From positions 95,960,051-96,024,050 of the forward strand of contig OY821521.1 in assembly GCA_963682025.1 (NCBI GenBank): a stretch of DNA of 64,000 bases. The letters are read 5' to 3'. The DNA comes from Cordilura impudica (taxonomy: Eukaryota > Arthropoda > Insecta > Diptera > Scathophagidae). This document shows positions 21,490 to 33,232 of the stretch, one piece after another. How positions within the stretch are numbered: position 1 is the first letter of the stretch; every line of letters starts with the position of its first letter. Under the pieces are notes generated by a model. The model did no database searches, had not been told where the DNA came from, and worked only from the letters and a program-made list of their open reading frames with translations. Both the position numbers and the translations under genes were made by a program.

Positions 21490-21765
21490 GTGTTAATTTG
21501 TTAACTTTGTTATTTCGATGAATTTGAGTAATTGTTTTATATCGTTGAATTGTCTTCTTTCGTTTGTGAAATTCGTACAGGTAAATAAGAGATGGACTGG
21601 ACCTTCGACTGCACCACATTTATCCCATAAATTTTTGGGACCAATACGATTTAGGTGAGCTTTTCATCTTTTGTGACCAGTCATTAGCCAATTTAAGGCT
21701 TCTATGCATGACAATATGGGCGCAATTTTTTGTATACTAAGTATTGTCTACGACATAAGTATTTA
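21490..21765 (-). pseudogene. LINE C-terminal relic
   Basis: The minus strand reads LNWLMTGHKR, then LNRIGPKNLWDKCGAVEGPV and HLLFTC. This is the C-terminal cysteine/histidine region of a non-LTR ORF2, where a CxxC-H-C motif would be expected; the first Cys pair is eroded. Only about 80 codons remain. Confidence 0.55.
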
Positions 21766-22475
21766 TATGAATACATTAAAAAGTATAATTATACTCAATA
21801 TTTAGCTGTTATTAGGTAAATGTGTTATAAGGCTTGTTTACAGTAATTGTTATGGATTTCGACTACAATTTACTAAAACTAAAGAAATGGAAAATGGCCC
21901 AAAAATTGTGGATCATTTTTCATTTCTAATTTGTGTGTCATTTTTCATAATAAAAAATGGTCATTCATAGAATGTCCGATAAGTGAAGTATTTCAAAGTT
22001 GAAATTTTTTCTTCAAAAAAGAAGTAATCTGAAAATTATTTGAATTGAATATCTCAAAATAATAAAATCTTGCACGAAAACAGTTTTTCTCCGACTCTAA
22101 ATAGTTTTTTCAAAATATATTAAGTTTTCTATGGGAAGAATTTAAAATTTAAATCATATATATTTCCTTTATAAAGGGTTTCTGATCTTTTTTCTACCAG
22201 CAAAGTGATAAAAAAAAATAAGAAAAATTTGACATTTTAAGTTGAATTTTCAAACTTGAATTTGAATTAAAATATGTACAATTTTTTAAAATCTGTTTTC
22301 GGTTTTTATCTATCATTACTAGTTCGAGAAGCCATGAAAACTTCCCTAGCATCAAATATTTTTTCTCTTGTTTTCTTTCACGTTTCGAGCTATCCTCTGA
22401 TCACTTGCCCAGAATATTTAATTTTGAAAGTAATGTTCTTCTTTCGACTCTAAACAAATTTTCTTACAACAAGAG
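21766..22475. other. AT-rich, nothing recognised
   Basis: Repeated AAAAATGG words occur at 21,885-21,965. No family or coding call is supported. Confidence 0.45.
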
Positions 22476-22804
22476 AAGAGACTGGGAATGCTTTAGAGAA
22501 AATAAACTTGATATAAAGATAACACTTAAAACCAAAAACTAAGTGGACAGCTCAATAGCATATTTTAATAATACCCTCTTGTATGCTGCATCTGATTCTA
22601 AACCCACAATAACTCAAAAATCAAACAAATATATATCTTTATCAAAGATAAGATTAAGTCAAAGCGAAATTAAAGGAAAAAATGGCAATCAACAAGAACA
22701 CCCTTGGATAAATCAATCTTAAACAAATTAACCAAGGAGTTAAAGGACAAATAGGAAAAACTGAAAAGCTATCTCGAAAACCTTAATGCAAACAGGACAA
22801 CAGG

Positions 22805-23576
22805 AAAACAAGTAAGAAAATTATAGTCGGTCTAGACCGACTATACGATACCCTATAACTTGCGTTTAGAAACCCTATCTCTTAGGCCCAACTAACTGGA
22901 AATAGAAAATAAGCATAAACCAAATTTGAGTGGGATTTTTATTAATTTTTTTAGCTGCAGATATGAAAAAGTTCATATCGGATGCTGTATCTATATGGGG
23001 ACTAGGCCCAAAAATGGACCGATTCTGACCATGTTTAGTAAAGTCTCTTGTATTTTGCAAAAATATATACAAACAAAATTTGAGAAGAATCAGTGCAATA
23101 TTTTTGTTTTTTGATAGATTTAAGTGAAGATCGGGAAACAGCTCTATATGGGGCCAAAGGGATCATTTTTGGACTACTCATTAATGGATGTAATGAACGC
23201 ATACAAACCCAATTTGAGTAAGATCTATATGACAATTTGGATCTTATGGCGATTTCATAGGGGTAATTTGTATGGGGGCTAGGTCTGAACATGGACCGAT
23301 TCTCACCAATTTCAACAGCGTTAATCCTATGACCGATAGAAGCTTATATACCAAACTTGATCAAAATATATGCATATTTGCGACCTGCAGTTTGATTACA
23401 AGCTTTACATGGACACACAGACGGACGGACGGACATCGTTAAATCGAATCAGATAGTAATTCTGATTCGATCGGTATAATAAAAGATGGGTCTAGGTCAA
23501 ATATTTTTGGTAGTTACAAACAGCAGCACAAAGTCATTATACCCAAACCACATAGTGGCATAGGGTATAATTAAGA
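22805..23576 (-). repeat. Family G, full length, inside the LINE
   Basis: On the plus strand it runs ACAAGTAAGAAAATTATAG, the AGTCGGTCTAGACCGACT palindrome, ACGATACCCTATAAC, the family interior with GACGGACGGACGGACAT (23,415), and ends CATAGTGGCATAGGGTATAA. Subterminal ATACCCTAT and ATAGGGTAT are inverted. It splits collinear LINE sequence. Confidence 0.8.
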
Positions 23577-23750
23577 ATACCATCATTCACCAACCACCTA
23601 TCCAAAAATCTGACTCTGGCCAGAACTCATAGTGAAAAGGCTAAAGTACTAGCTGATAATTTCTAAGGAACTTTTTCCAATCCGAAGGATAAACAAAATT
23701 TTGACCTGCCATCCAAGAACAAACTGTTACATCAAAATATTACTCTAAAT

Positions 23751-26026
23751 CACTGGTTCCCAACCTTTTGGGGTAATCGTACTCTTTGGTAACAATTTTG
23801 AATCTTACGTGCCCCTAACTTTTATTGATATTTATATACAGAAAAAAAAACAATATTGTATATAAAAAAAAAAATTTATTAATCTTGTATTTAAAAGTAA
23901 TTAATTAAAAATTACAAAAAAAATTAAATTTAGTGGGAACGTTGTTGCTGCTTACCGTCAACCAATTGTTGTATTCGTGGTAGGGTGTTTTTAGTTTGTT
24001 CCTTAATTTTATTTTTACGGACGCAAGTAGTGACAAACGGAATAAGAGCTTTCAACGCCCGTTTAACAAAACAGGATATGCCTCGCTTTGTTTACACCAA
24101 AATACATCCAATGCCATTGTTTCAAAGTCACTGCTTTCAATGAGCTCATCTTTTACGTCATCAGCATCACTAATTTGATCCAACGAAATGGTGAAAGGGT
24201 TTCTATTCCAGATGCATTTTACTACAGTCCAGAACCTTGATATCTATTTCACGTTTAACTTGCAAGGAAACTATTTCATCAAAAAACGTAAAATTGGCGT
24301 AATTTTCACTTTTAACTCTTCTGCCATAGAGAGCCAACTTTTCTTGAAATGATGTAACTTTGTCCTCGGCATCTAATATATTCATACCTCTACCTTGGAG
24401 TGATATATTTAAGGAGTTTAGATGGCTAAATATATCTGCAAGGTAAGCTAAAGAGAGCTGGTATCCATGAAGTGAAGGAAAAGAGTTGATTTTTTGTCAC
24501 GCAGAAATGTATCAATTTGAGATTTAAGTTCAAAAACCCGGCTAAGAACTTTTCCTCTGGATAGCCAACGTACTTCTGTATGCAAAAGAAGTACGGTATG
24601 GGCGCACCCAACTTCTTCGTACAATACTTTAAATAGGCGGTCATTTAATGCCCTTGATTTGATAAAGTTTACGGTTTTCACGACAATATCCCCTTTGTAA
24701 TAAAAAGGAAGAGTCTTTGATGCCAAAGCATTACGATGATGAACGCAATGACTAGAAAAAACATTTGGGTTTATCTGTTTCACAAGAGCAATAAATCCAG
24801 AATTTTTGCCGAGCATAGCTGGAGCACCATCAGTACAAATAGCTCCCACATTATTCCAAGAAAGCCCATTGGCAACAAAAAAATTATTCATAATTGACAT
24901 AATAGTAGTTTCTGTCAGAGGTTCACAAAAAAGAAAATCTTTGATTTCGTTTCTATGCACATATTTAACAAAAACGAGAAGTTGAGCACAGTTAGAAACA
25001 TCAGTGGATTCATCCAATTGCAACCCAATTTTTGTTGAAATTTCTTGTATTTGCTCCACAATCTGCTTTAAGACATCTTCTGACATATCTTTAATTCGGT
25101 CGTGAATGGTGTTGTTGGAGAGTGGGATTTGTGATATTTTAAGTTTCGCGCCCTTACCACACATAATTTTCGCCATATCCATCGCACATCGTTTAATCAA
25201 AGTTTTTGCGATTGTATGAGGTTTTTTATCTTTCGAAATTCTCAATGTCACACGATAACTTGCTTCTAAGCTGGTTTTTTCTCGGGAACAAATCCGTGAT
25301 TGGTGAGCTTTTCGCTTGTTTCAAATCGGGCTCTCTTAATTTTGAATAAAGCTTCAGTGTCATTAACGTTGTTTGGATGGACTGTTTGTAGATGCTCCTT
25401 AAGTTTGGATGGTTTCATATAACCATTATTAAGTACTTTCGAGCAAAGTATACATTGTGGCCTTTGCAATCCATCTTTGTCAACTAAGAAAGTGAAGTGT
25501 ACTTACCAAAATAAATCGAAAACCGTTATATATATTTATTTTTTGGACACGTTTTGGTAGTAAAAAACAATAACAATTTGATAATTAAATTACACCAATA
25601 ATGCGCAGAGAACCAAAAAATGTTAAAAATTCAGGAACTTTTAAAAATCAACCAAATCCTTACAAGTAATTTTTATAATGAATCTTCTTACCATTTTGCT
25701 ATTATATATGTCTCTTTTCTATGACAACCAAAATTTCAAAGCCTACTAATGGTTTTTTATACAACGGCTTACTTCAAAAATAATAAATACTCGTACATAC
25801 TCGTATGTACATATCAGTTATTGTATTTAGTTTTAGGAAATTTACTTTAAGAAAACCAAACTGTCTTCAAAAAAATTTTGTTTGTTACAAAATTTTAAAA
25901 CAATTAGATATTATCAATAATAATTGGAAAAAAAAAAAAATTTCTTACCGGATGCGCTTCTCGTACCCCCGAGGAGTGCTCCTAGAACCCCTATGGGGTC
26001 CATAGACCACCGGTTGGGAACCCGTG
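23751..26026 (-). mobile_element. hAT transposon with 8-bp TSD (2,276 bp)
   Basis: The left end is CACTGGTTCCCAACC; the reverse complement of the right end is CACGGGTTCCCAACC (14 of 15 bases match). Both are flanked by the same 8 bp, CTCTAAAT, at 23,743-23,750 and 26,027-26,034. Eight-bp duplications and CA-beginning short TIRs are hAT hallmarks. The interior carries a ZBED/SCAND3-like transposase relic on the minus strand. Removing it restores LINE sequence on both sides. Confidence 0.93.
23937..25469 (-). pseudogene. hAT transposase relic (ZBED5/SCAND3-like)
   Basis: A BED-type zinc finger start (CILCSKVL at 25,450, then LKEHLQTVHP) is followed by a frameshift near 25,260. A long open block of 267 codons (25,251-24,448) reads RISKDKKPHTIAKTLIKRCA, SEDVLKQIVEQI, IGLQLDESTDVSNCAQLLVF (first catalytic Asp in LDESTD), CTDGAPAMLGKNSGF (second Asp) and SSHCVHHRNALASKTLP. 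This is the order in ZBED/SCAND3-type hAT transposases. Downstream pieces (LADIFSHLNSLNISLQGRG, FTFFDEIVS, then KALKALIPFVTT and DGKQQQRSH) reach the C terminus near 23,937. The dimerisation region between FVTT and KQQQ is replaced by unrelated codons, so the protein is broken. Confidence 0.85.
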
Positions 26027-26330
26027 CTCTAAATGAAATAAAAAATACTATCAAAACAAAAATTGATGCTAACAAATCTCCTGGCTATGACAGGGTAACA
26101 GGTAAATTATTAAAAGAACTACCAACAAAAGGTCTTATCTTCATCAGAAATATTTTTAACGTTTTAATATCAATGAAGTATTTTCCAAAAGTATGAAAAT
26201 GGTGAAATAATCGCTGTTGCTAAATCCAACAAAAACGCTACAAAAGCTACTTCATACAGACCAATTAGTCTATTACCACTTTTATCGAAATTATTCGAAA
26301 AACTTATTTTTGATCGATTAGAACCAGAGT

Positions 26331-26746
26331 TCAGAAAAAAACACACACTGAATAAAAAACTCGTACATATATGTAAACAAACATAACTTAGACCAACACA
26401 CACATATTTTTATTTTCATACCAATTATGCTTGTTTTTAAATTTTCTTCGGTGCCCAACACAACCATGACTGTGTTCGTTTTAATATTTCGTTATTTACA
26501 CGAACATTTTTGTATCACATACTTTTTGTTTCAATCACACATAAAGCACACATTTTTGAGTGTTGCTTTATTTGAAGTTCATGTTCTGGTACGTGTACAG
26601 AAAAAAAACACAGAACATATACAATAAACAGGTTCGAGTTCAGTTATATTTTAAACACGACTTTTTTTTCTCACTACACGAGCCACAACACGACTTAAAA
26701 TATAACTGAACAGAACATTGTGTGTTTCATGTGTGTATTTTCTGAA
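26331..26746. mobile_element. Palindromic MITE inside the LINE (relative of 13,470 element)
   Basis: The ends are TCAGAAAAAAACACACAC and, inverted, TCAGAAAATACACACATG. The left half closely follows 13,480-13,740 (CTGAATAAAAAACTCGTACA, ATGACTGTGTTCGTTTTAAT). The centre has its own inverted pair (TTCAGTTATATTTTAAACAC against ACTTAAAATATAACTGAACA). It separates LINE blocks LEPEF and LIPAHQFGF. Confidence 0.75.
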
Positions 26747-27850
26747 CCTTGATTAGAACACATATTCAAACAAATATCTCTTATACCAGCGCATCAGTTT
26801 GGCTTTAGGCCCAGGCACTCTACGATCCAGCAAATACATAGAATGACAAACAACATCTCATCAGATATTGTTAAAAAAAACTTTTGTATGGCTATATACA
26901 TTGACGTACCGAAAGCGCTCGACAGTGTACGGCATGATGACCTGCTTCATAAATTAGAAAAGACTCTACCAACGAATTTTTTTTCTCATACTACGAAGTA
27001 ATTTAACTGAGAGATATTTTTATGTAAAATACAAAGATGAATGTTCAAGAGTAAATTAAATGGAAGCTGGAGTTCCGCAAGGCAGTGTTTTTGCGCCAAT
27101 ACTTTACCTTCTGTACACAGTAGGCATTCCTATCCCAACAATAAACTCTGATATGATTGCTACATTTGCAGACGACACTATCCTAATGTCATCAAATAAA
27201 GATATAACTACTACGGCTATCTCAAAAACTGCTGGACAATACACTAAACCGGTTAGAAACCTGGGGCATACTAGTAATTGGTGAAAAACTGTCCAAGTAA
27301 CTTACACCAATAGACATATAAGTGACCATCAACCAAGGATAATAAAGCTACATATCTTGGCATGATAATTGACTCCAAACTAACCTGGAAACAGCACATC
27401 ATCTACGAAAAAAAAACGAAGTCAAGTAAAAATTTGGACAACTATACTGGCTCCTAGGAAAGCAATCGACTTTATCAACACAGAATAAACTGCTCATCTA
27501 TAAAACAATAATAGTTAATATCTGGAAATATGTTGCAGATCATTGGGGAACTGTAAGCAACACAAATATAAAAATCATCCAAAAGCTCAATCAAAAATAC
27601 TAAGAATTATCATAAACGCCGAATGGTACATCTCCAATGAAGATATACATCATGATCTCAACGTCAGCACAGTCCATGAGGTAATAAGAAATTACAGTCT
27701 TAAGCATATAATTCAACTTACATTTCATATTAACAATGAAGTCAGACAACTGCCCAACAACGAGCTCTCAGGTTAAAGAAGACTAAAGCGATGCTCCCCA
27801 TCAGAGTTATTACCAGATTTATGTAATCTGGTGCAATGTATTTCAAATAA

Positions 27851-28690
27851 TTTATTGAAAAGCAAAATTATTTTATACTAACATTAGATAGAAGTTATCC
27901 TAAGTATTGATTTAAGGTAATTTACACCCAAACCTTAAAACTAGATACTTATTGTATTATAAGGACAAGTGTAAATAAAATGGGATGAAAAAAAGTTATA
28001 TAATATTAGTTTTTTTTTTTTTTTTGTTAGCAAGGTGAACATTTTGCATATTAAATTGAGATTTCAGCAAACGATTTTTTATTTTTTAACCATTTCTTTA
28101 CCAAACTTTTTTTTATAAATTTTATGTAAGCTTTTTACTTTCTATCCCCTGAAATTATTTATGCATATCAGGTGCAAACAACTATTTGTTGGCTCTTGAT
28201 ATCATAAAAGGCATTAGTAACCTTTAAAAATATGTCAAAATATTATAACGAATACAATTTATGGAGTATTGTTTTTAGAATTTCTTGGATTTGAAGTTTG
28301 TAAAATATCAAAAACAAACAAACATATAAAAATAAACAATTGAACTTGGAATACAAGACAAAAAGAAGATACACTTTTTCAAAGATATTGAAGCCAGAGC
28401 AACTAATGTTAAAATTCTGAAGTAGATTTCTTTACTACGTATTACAGAAATAGCATTGCACGGGTTGTTCGAAGAAGTTATTAGCCTAATTCTCTAACTC
28501 TAACATTGTTTCGGTTTTTTTAATTAATGTTATTTAGCAGAGATAAAATAGTTAAATATCAAAATATTCGTTAAAATAAAAAATTTCTTATTCTGTACGG
28601 CTTGTTTGACATGTTACAGTATTTGAAAGATGTCTTATTTAGCAAACTTTTTTGTATAAATATTAGACAGAAATGACAGGTAGTTACGTA
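27851..28690. other. AT-rich, nothing recognised
   Basis: A T16 run at 28,010 may be a retroposon tail remnant. No motif supports a feature. Confidence 0.45.
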
Positions 28691-29454
28691 CACTGGAGGA
28701 AATAATTCTAAGACCAAAATATAAAATTAAATATTTCAATGTTCAAATATAACTTACAGTTTGCATGCATTTGTTACAAACGTGTGCAGTTTTTTTTTCA
28801 TTTTTTTTTTTGCTTTTTAGTAAAATATATCTACATGTATAGACGGAAGTAATTATAGGACGCCAATGAATTAAATAATTAATAAGATAAATATCTCCGC
28901 TTGAGTTGTACATAAGTTGGTAAATTATTGAAACAAATATTTTAAAATTTCAACAAATTGACATTTCATAAATACTTAAAATTAAAGTTAATTCCATATA
29001 GATCTTTCATATAATATATATCATAAAAACCATGAGCTTATCATAGTAGATCTCTTCAAAAAAAAAAAAAAAATATGCCACGTGGTAAAGAGAAGAGAAG
29101 TAAATCTGTGGTCCTTAAATAAATTCACGCGAAAAGTAAAGAAAGACAAGGAGGATCGGAAGAAAGTCGACACCAACAAACAGATATATTCGGGAAATTA
29201 AACGTTTAGCTGTTAACCGAGCCATTTGTTCAGGTAATATTTATATATGTCACCATATGACACAAAACATACTCCCAAACCAGTTATTTTGTCCGACGTA
29301 AAGAAATAAATCTAGATGGTCCAGATGGATTTCAGAATCAGGGGGAACACTTATGATATGGGCTGTAATATATGGATGTTACGGAAATGACTCTTATATA
29401 GTCAAAAATTATTTTTGAAATAAAATTTTGGTCTTATATTTATTTCCTCCAGTG
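28691..29454 (+). mobile_element. Tc1-like element, internally deleted
   Basis: Inverted ends CACTGGAGGAAATA...TAAGACCAAAAT match apart from a small indel. The left end follows a TA (28,689-28,690); the right flank reads TG, so one target copy has mutated. The interior starts MPRGKEKRSK (29,075), followed by VDTNKQIYSG and, after a deletion, a DGPDGFQNQGGTLMIWAVI segment at 29,317. The catalytic DGPDGF-GGxLMxWG block is typical of a Tc1 subgroup. About half the transposase is missing and stops are present, so it is dead. The element directly abuts the MITE at 29,466. Confidence 0.8.
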
Positions 29455-29465
29455 TGTTTTTATTT

Positions 29466-29871
29466 TATGCCGTTTTCTTTTCTGACAAAAAATGTCGCAT
29501 TTTATTTGCCCTTTTTTCGAAAAGTGTATTTCTTTATATATTCTGAATTAAGAGCAACCTTATCTTATACATCATTCGAAAGGTCTCAAAGTCTAGCCCT
29601 CGTAAATCGCAAAAAATTGCAGCCATTGAATTCTTCCAGGTCATAGTGTGAAAATATTTCCCTTTTGTTCTCCTTTTTTTGAATATTTTCATACCATGGC
29701 TTCAAAGAGGATAATAATCATTTTTTTTGCATTTTATGAACACAGCACTTTGAGACCTTTGGATTGATGTACAAGATGAAGTTGCTCTTAATTCAGAATA
29801 TATAAAAAATATACACTTTTCGAAAAAAATGCAAATAAAATGACATTTTTTGTCGGAAAAGAAAACGGCAT
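29466..29871. mobile_element. Foldback MITE (406 bp)
   Basis: Inverted arms of about 130 bp: TATGCCGTTTTCTTTTCTGA, AAATGTCGCATTTTATTTGC, TCGAAAAGTGTAT, ATATATTCTGAATTAAGAGC and AGGTCTCAAAGT all recur inverted between 29,745 and 29,871. The middle is AT-rich. No coding sequence and no clear TSD. Confidence 0.8.
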
Positions 29872-30695
29872 TAGATTTAATAACGTTTGATTTTATTATT
29901 TTTTATTAAAATAAAAAATCTTATTTTCGATTTTATCATTTTAATGATTGAGTTTGAAATTATTCAGGCTCAAGATCAAATGTTTTTACTTTAAATAAAG
30001 GAAAAACATTGGCACATTGAAGATATTAAATATGATAATATTCCGAGCAGGAACAATACTTGACACCTTTGGATAAAGTTAGACACCAGGCAACGCAGAT
30101 AAAAGGGACCAATTAACGCGAAACTCATGTAAAGAGTTTTTTACCTCTTTTAATTTTTTTTTTATGAATGTCCGATTTGGTTTAATATATCACCTTTTTG
30201 CATGGAATATATACGCGTTTATGAAAGAAAAGGTTTAGATCTTGCACTTCATTATTTGGAACATCTCAAAGCCATTATATAAAATATGTATGAAATAAAA
30301 TATTGTATAGTATGTTAAATATTATTAAAGTAGATTAATTTATTAAGAAATAATATGTGAAGATGTACATTATGTAAAGAAAATAATTTTGTAATGGCAT
30401 AGTACTATACAAGTGAATAATATATATCTATTACCTCTCAAAAAGTGTTTGTATCACCGGAGGCATTTTTGTGCCTCGATAAATTAAGTATCATTTAAAA
30501 TCAAAATGGCACACCAGTCTTTTTCCACAACTACAGACGAGCCAATATTAAACCAATTGATTGCAATGAAACAAATTAAAATAATTTCAGATATGACACG
30601 TGTAGAGCGTTCAGTGAAAATAGAATTTTACAACAATCAAAAATCAAAATATGTTGGTGGATATCGTTATATTTTAGTTTTTATCTTGCACCAAT
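29872..30695. other. AT-rich with an unassigned open frame
   Basis: An ATG-initiated frame at 30,506-30,859 begins with a plausible 45-codon acidic/polar stretch and then turns hydrophobic and irregular. No family recognised; its 3' half overlaps the LINE relic in another frame. Confidence 0.35.
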
Positions 30696-30699
30696 ACAA

Positions 30700-31395
30700 A
30701 AGTAATGTTTTTATTTGCATTTTTTCATTACAACAGAAATATATATTAAGGATATTTTTTTGCTTAGAAAGAACTAACGAAAGGATTAGCTGTCGACTGT
30801 CATATTGCGGTATGTTTTTGCAAGGAGCAAAAAATCCCAGTTCTAATCTATGGTTTTAAAATATATGCAAACTGTGACAGTTCTGATAGAATGAAAATAA
30901 AAGTTGTATAACAACAAAGCAAGATATGGTTTTAATCGTTATCGAAATATAAGTATTTCGTCATTTTCTTATCAGATATATGATATGGAGGTAGCAGATT
31001 TAATGAAATGCATAAAATTAATTATACTAAGGCACCAAAATACTTATCTTGTAAAAGAAGGTTTACTAAATCTAGAGGAGAAAGGAAAGTATTTAAAAGT
31101 CAATTGTCCGAAAGTTATTTATTCATCCAGTCTTTGGAACGAATTACTATCATCTATTAAAATTGAAACCAACACTTCTCAGTTTAAAAAGAAACTCATA
31201 AAAATATACTAAAATTGCACTAAAACTATACTAAATTAAATATTCTTCTAAATAATTGTAATCTTAAACAGTCGTAAAATTATTGTACTCATACATTAAT
31301 AATTTTTATGTACTGCTGACTTATACCAAGCCATCACTCAAATTTATAAGATTTATTCTTGTTGTGATAGCAATATAATAATAACAAGTGAGAAA
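30700..31395 (+). pseudogene. LINE family L C-terminal fragment
   Basis: A frame at about 30,775-30,890 reads KELTKGLAVDCHI and IPVLIYGFKIYANCDS. It continues (30,904-31,212) as NNKARYGFNRYRN, FSYQIYDMEVADLMKCIKLI and SSLWNELLSSIKIETNTSQF, ending FKKKLIKIY. This is the post-RT tail seen at 11,890-12,320 (YGCELFSNCDS, TRLWNAL). The 3' region TTATTCTTGTTGTGATAGCA and AATAATAATAAC resembles 12,490-12,550. Confidence 0.65.
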
Positions 31396-31660
31396 ATTAT
31401 AGTCTGTCTAGACCGACTATGTGATAAGCTATACCATGCGTTTAGAGAATTGATTTTAGGTCCAACTAATTGATATAGAAAATAAGCATATACCAAATCT
31501 AAGTGGAATTTGTTTTAATTTGTTTGCCTGCAATTCTGATGATATATTTATATGGGGCCTAGGTCGAGATATGGACTGATCCCGGCCATATTAAAGAAGA
31601 ATCTGTGCAATATTTTTGTTTTCTGATAGGTTTAAGTGAAGATCGCCTTGCAGCTTTATA

Positions 31661-32890
31661 AAGGGTCCGCCAAATAACTTTTTTTTTGAAAATGCTATAA
31701 AAAAATTACTGAATATTATTTCTTATATTATATTATTTCTTTCTTTTTTTATTTGAAAGTACAATCCTTTCGGTTAATAATGGAAAATAATTTGGCCATG
31801 CAGTAGCCTACACGGTCGGTCCAATTTTTAAGCACATTATCGATTGTGTGCAGTTGTATTTCACCAATGGCTTCACGAATATTGTCTTTTAAAGCGTCAA
31901 TTGTCTCTGGCTTGTTGGCGTAACACTTATCTTTGAGGGCACCCCACAAATAATAGTCCAACGGTGTCAAATCGCAGCTCCGAGGTGCTCAAAACATCGA
32001 GTGTAGCTTCGGCTGTGTGGCACGTAGCGCCGTCCTCTTGAAACCAAATGTTGCCAATATCCTCCTCTTCAATTTTTGTGAACAAAAATTCGTTCAAGGT
32101 GGCCCGATAACGATCGCCATTGACTGTAACGGCCACTCCTTGCTCATTTTCGAAGAAAAATGGCCCAATTATGCCTCTGGACCAAAATTCGTCTTGGGTG
32201 TGTCGGCTTTTCAATGTACGCGTGCGGGTTTTCTGTGCCCCAAATGCGACAATTTTGCTTGTTTACATACCCGCCAAGATCAAAATGAGCTTCATCTGAA
32301 CAGATGATTTTTTTTGGCAAAATCGGCATCTTCTGTAAGTCGATCGCAGGCCCACTTAGCGAAGCGAAAACGCATTAGATGGTCAATTGGCTTCAACTCC
32401 TGTATCAATTGGACTTTGTATGGCGTCATACCAAGGTCTTTATGCAAAATACGTCTCAATGATGCCTCCGAAATGTTCAATTCTTGAGAACGACGGTGAA
32501 TAGATGTTGATGGCGCTTCACGCACACTTTCTGCCACAGCAGCAATATTCTCGGGTGTACGTACTGTTTTTGGCTTTTCGCGCTTTGGTTTATCGATGAG
32601 GATGCCAGTTTCTTTCATTTTTTTTCACAAGATAACGAACATACGGAGCTGACGGTGCTTCTCTTCTTCCAAAATCCGTACGCAATTTTCGCACACATTC
32701 TGCAACATTACCATGATTTTCAAAGTAATGTCGCAATATTTCCAAGCGTTGTTCAAGCATATACACAACCATATTCATTCAGCGGAAGGATAAAACTAAT
32801 TACCTGTCAAATCAGACATGAGCTAAGTGTTACCATTCACAAAATAAGCACTAGTTGAAAAAAAAAAAAAACGTTAGATGGCGGACCCTT
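31661..32890 (-). mobile_element. DD41D mariner (rosa-like), copy 1 (1,230 bp)
   Basis: The terminal repeats AAGGGTCCGCCAAATAACTT (31,661) and, inverted, AAGGGTCCGCCATCTAACGT (32,890) are flanked by TA at 31,659-31,660 and 32,891-32,892. It is inserted into a family G copy and encodes a broken transposase on the minus strand. It is 60 bp shorter than the copy at 58,970. Confidence 0.95.
31749..32778 (-). pseudogene. DD41D mariner transposase, frameshifted
   Basis: The N terminus from about 32,772 (MVVYMLEQRLEILRHYFENH) keeps the HTH. By comparison with the copy at 59,080, four lesions are visible: a one-base gain in an A run near 32,618, another near 32,310, a deletion of about 17 nt near 32,180 (after HPRR), and a deletion of about 50 nt near 31,995 (after ATLDVL). 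The last removes most of the spacer between the second and third catalytic Asp. Conserved pieces are ICSDEAHFDLGGYVNKQNCR, WFQEDGATCHT (QQD changed to QED) and LTPLDYYLWGALKDKCYANK. It is inactive; function in life was cut-and-paste transposition at TA. Confidence 0.9.
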
Positions 32891-33232
32891 TATGTGGGCC
32901 ATACTTAGGAATTGTGTGTAGATTTTTTTTCTGGATTGATTAATGGTTGTAATAAACACACACAAGCCCAATTTGACCGAGATCTATGTATACGCTAATT
33001 TGGAGCTTATGGCAATTTAAATGGATCTCATATTGGTCCAATTTCATCCAAATATATTCATATTTGCGACCTGTACTTTGATTACAAGGTTTACATGGAT
33101 AAAGAGACAGACAGATGGACGGATGAACGGGCGACGCTAAATGGACTCAGAAAGTGATCCTAAGTCGATCAGTATAATAAATTATGTTTAGTACCCCTGA
33201 CCACATAGTGGTATGGGGTATAAAAAAATATT

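Larger units (their letters stand above)
22476..27850 (+). pseudogene. Jockey-like LINE ORF2 relic split by three insertions
   Basis: The plus-strand pieces are collinear. A pre-RT linker runs 22,480-22,800. It continues at 23,578 with PPIQKSDSGQNS and KVLADNF. After the hAT insertion the next codons run on at 26,035 as EIKNTIKTKIDANKSPGYDR and GKLLKELPTKG. RT motifs include TSYRPISLLPL-like sequence at 26,250, LIPAHQFGFRPRHSTI (26,792), AIYIDVPKALDSVRHDDLLH (motif A, 26,890), EAGVPQGSVFAPILYLLYT (27,063) and FADDTIL (27,168). The C-terminal EWYISNEDIHHDLNVSTV (27,620) is typical of Jockey-clade elements. Many stops occur. Insertions: family G (22,805-23,576), hAT (23,751-26,026) and a palindromic MITE (26,331-26,746). 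Confidence 0.85.
31388..33225 (-). repeat. Family G copy split by a mariner
   Basis: Family sequence from ACAAGTGAGAAAATTATAG to CAGCTTTA (31,388-31,660) continues after the mariner from TATGTGGGCCATACTTAGG to GTGGTATGGGGTATAA (32,891-33,225). The intact copy at 57,743 is continuous at the corresponding point (GCAGCTCTATATGGGG), an independent empty site. Confidence 0.85.

Noticed and set aside
23751..26026. ZBED-like frame as a domesticated host gene
   Set aside because: Flanked by hAT TIRs and an 8-bp TSD, with a frameshift after the zinc finger and a broken C terminus; a transposon relic.
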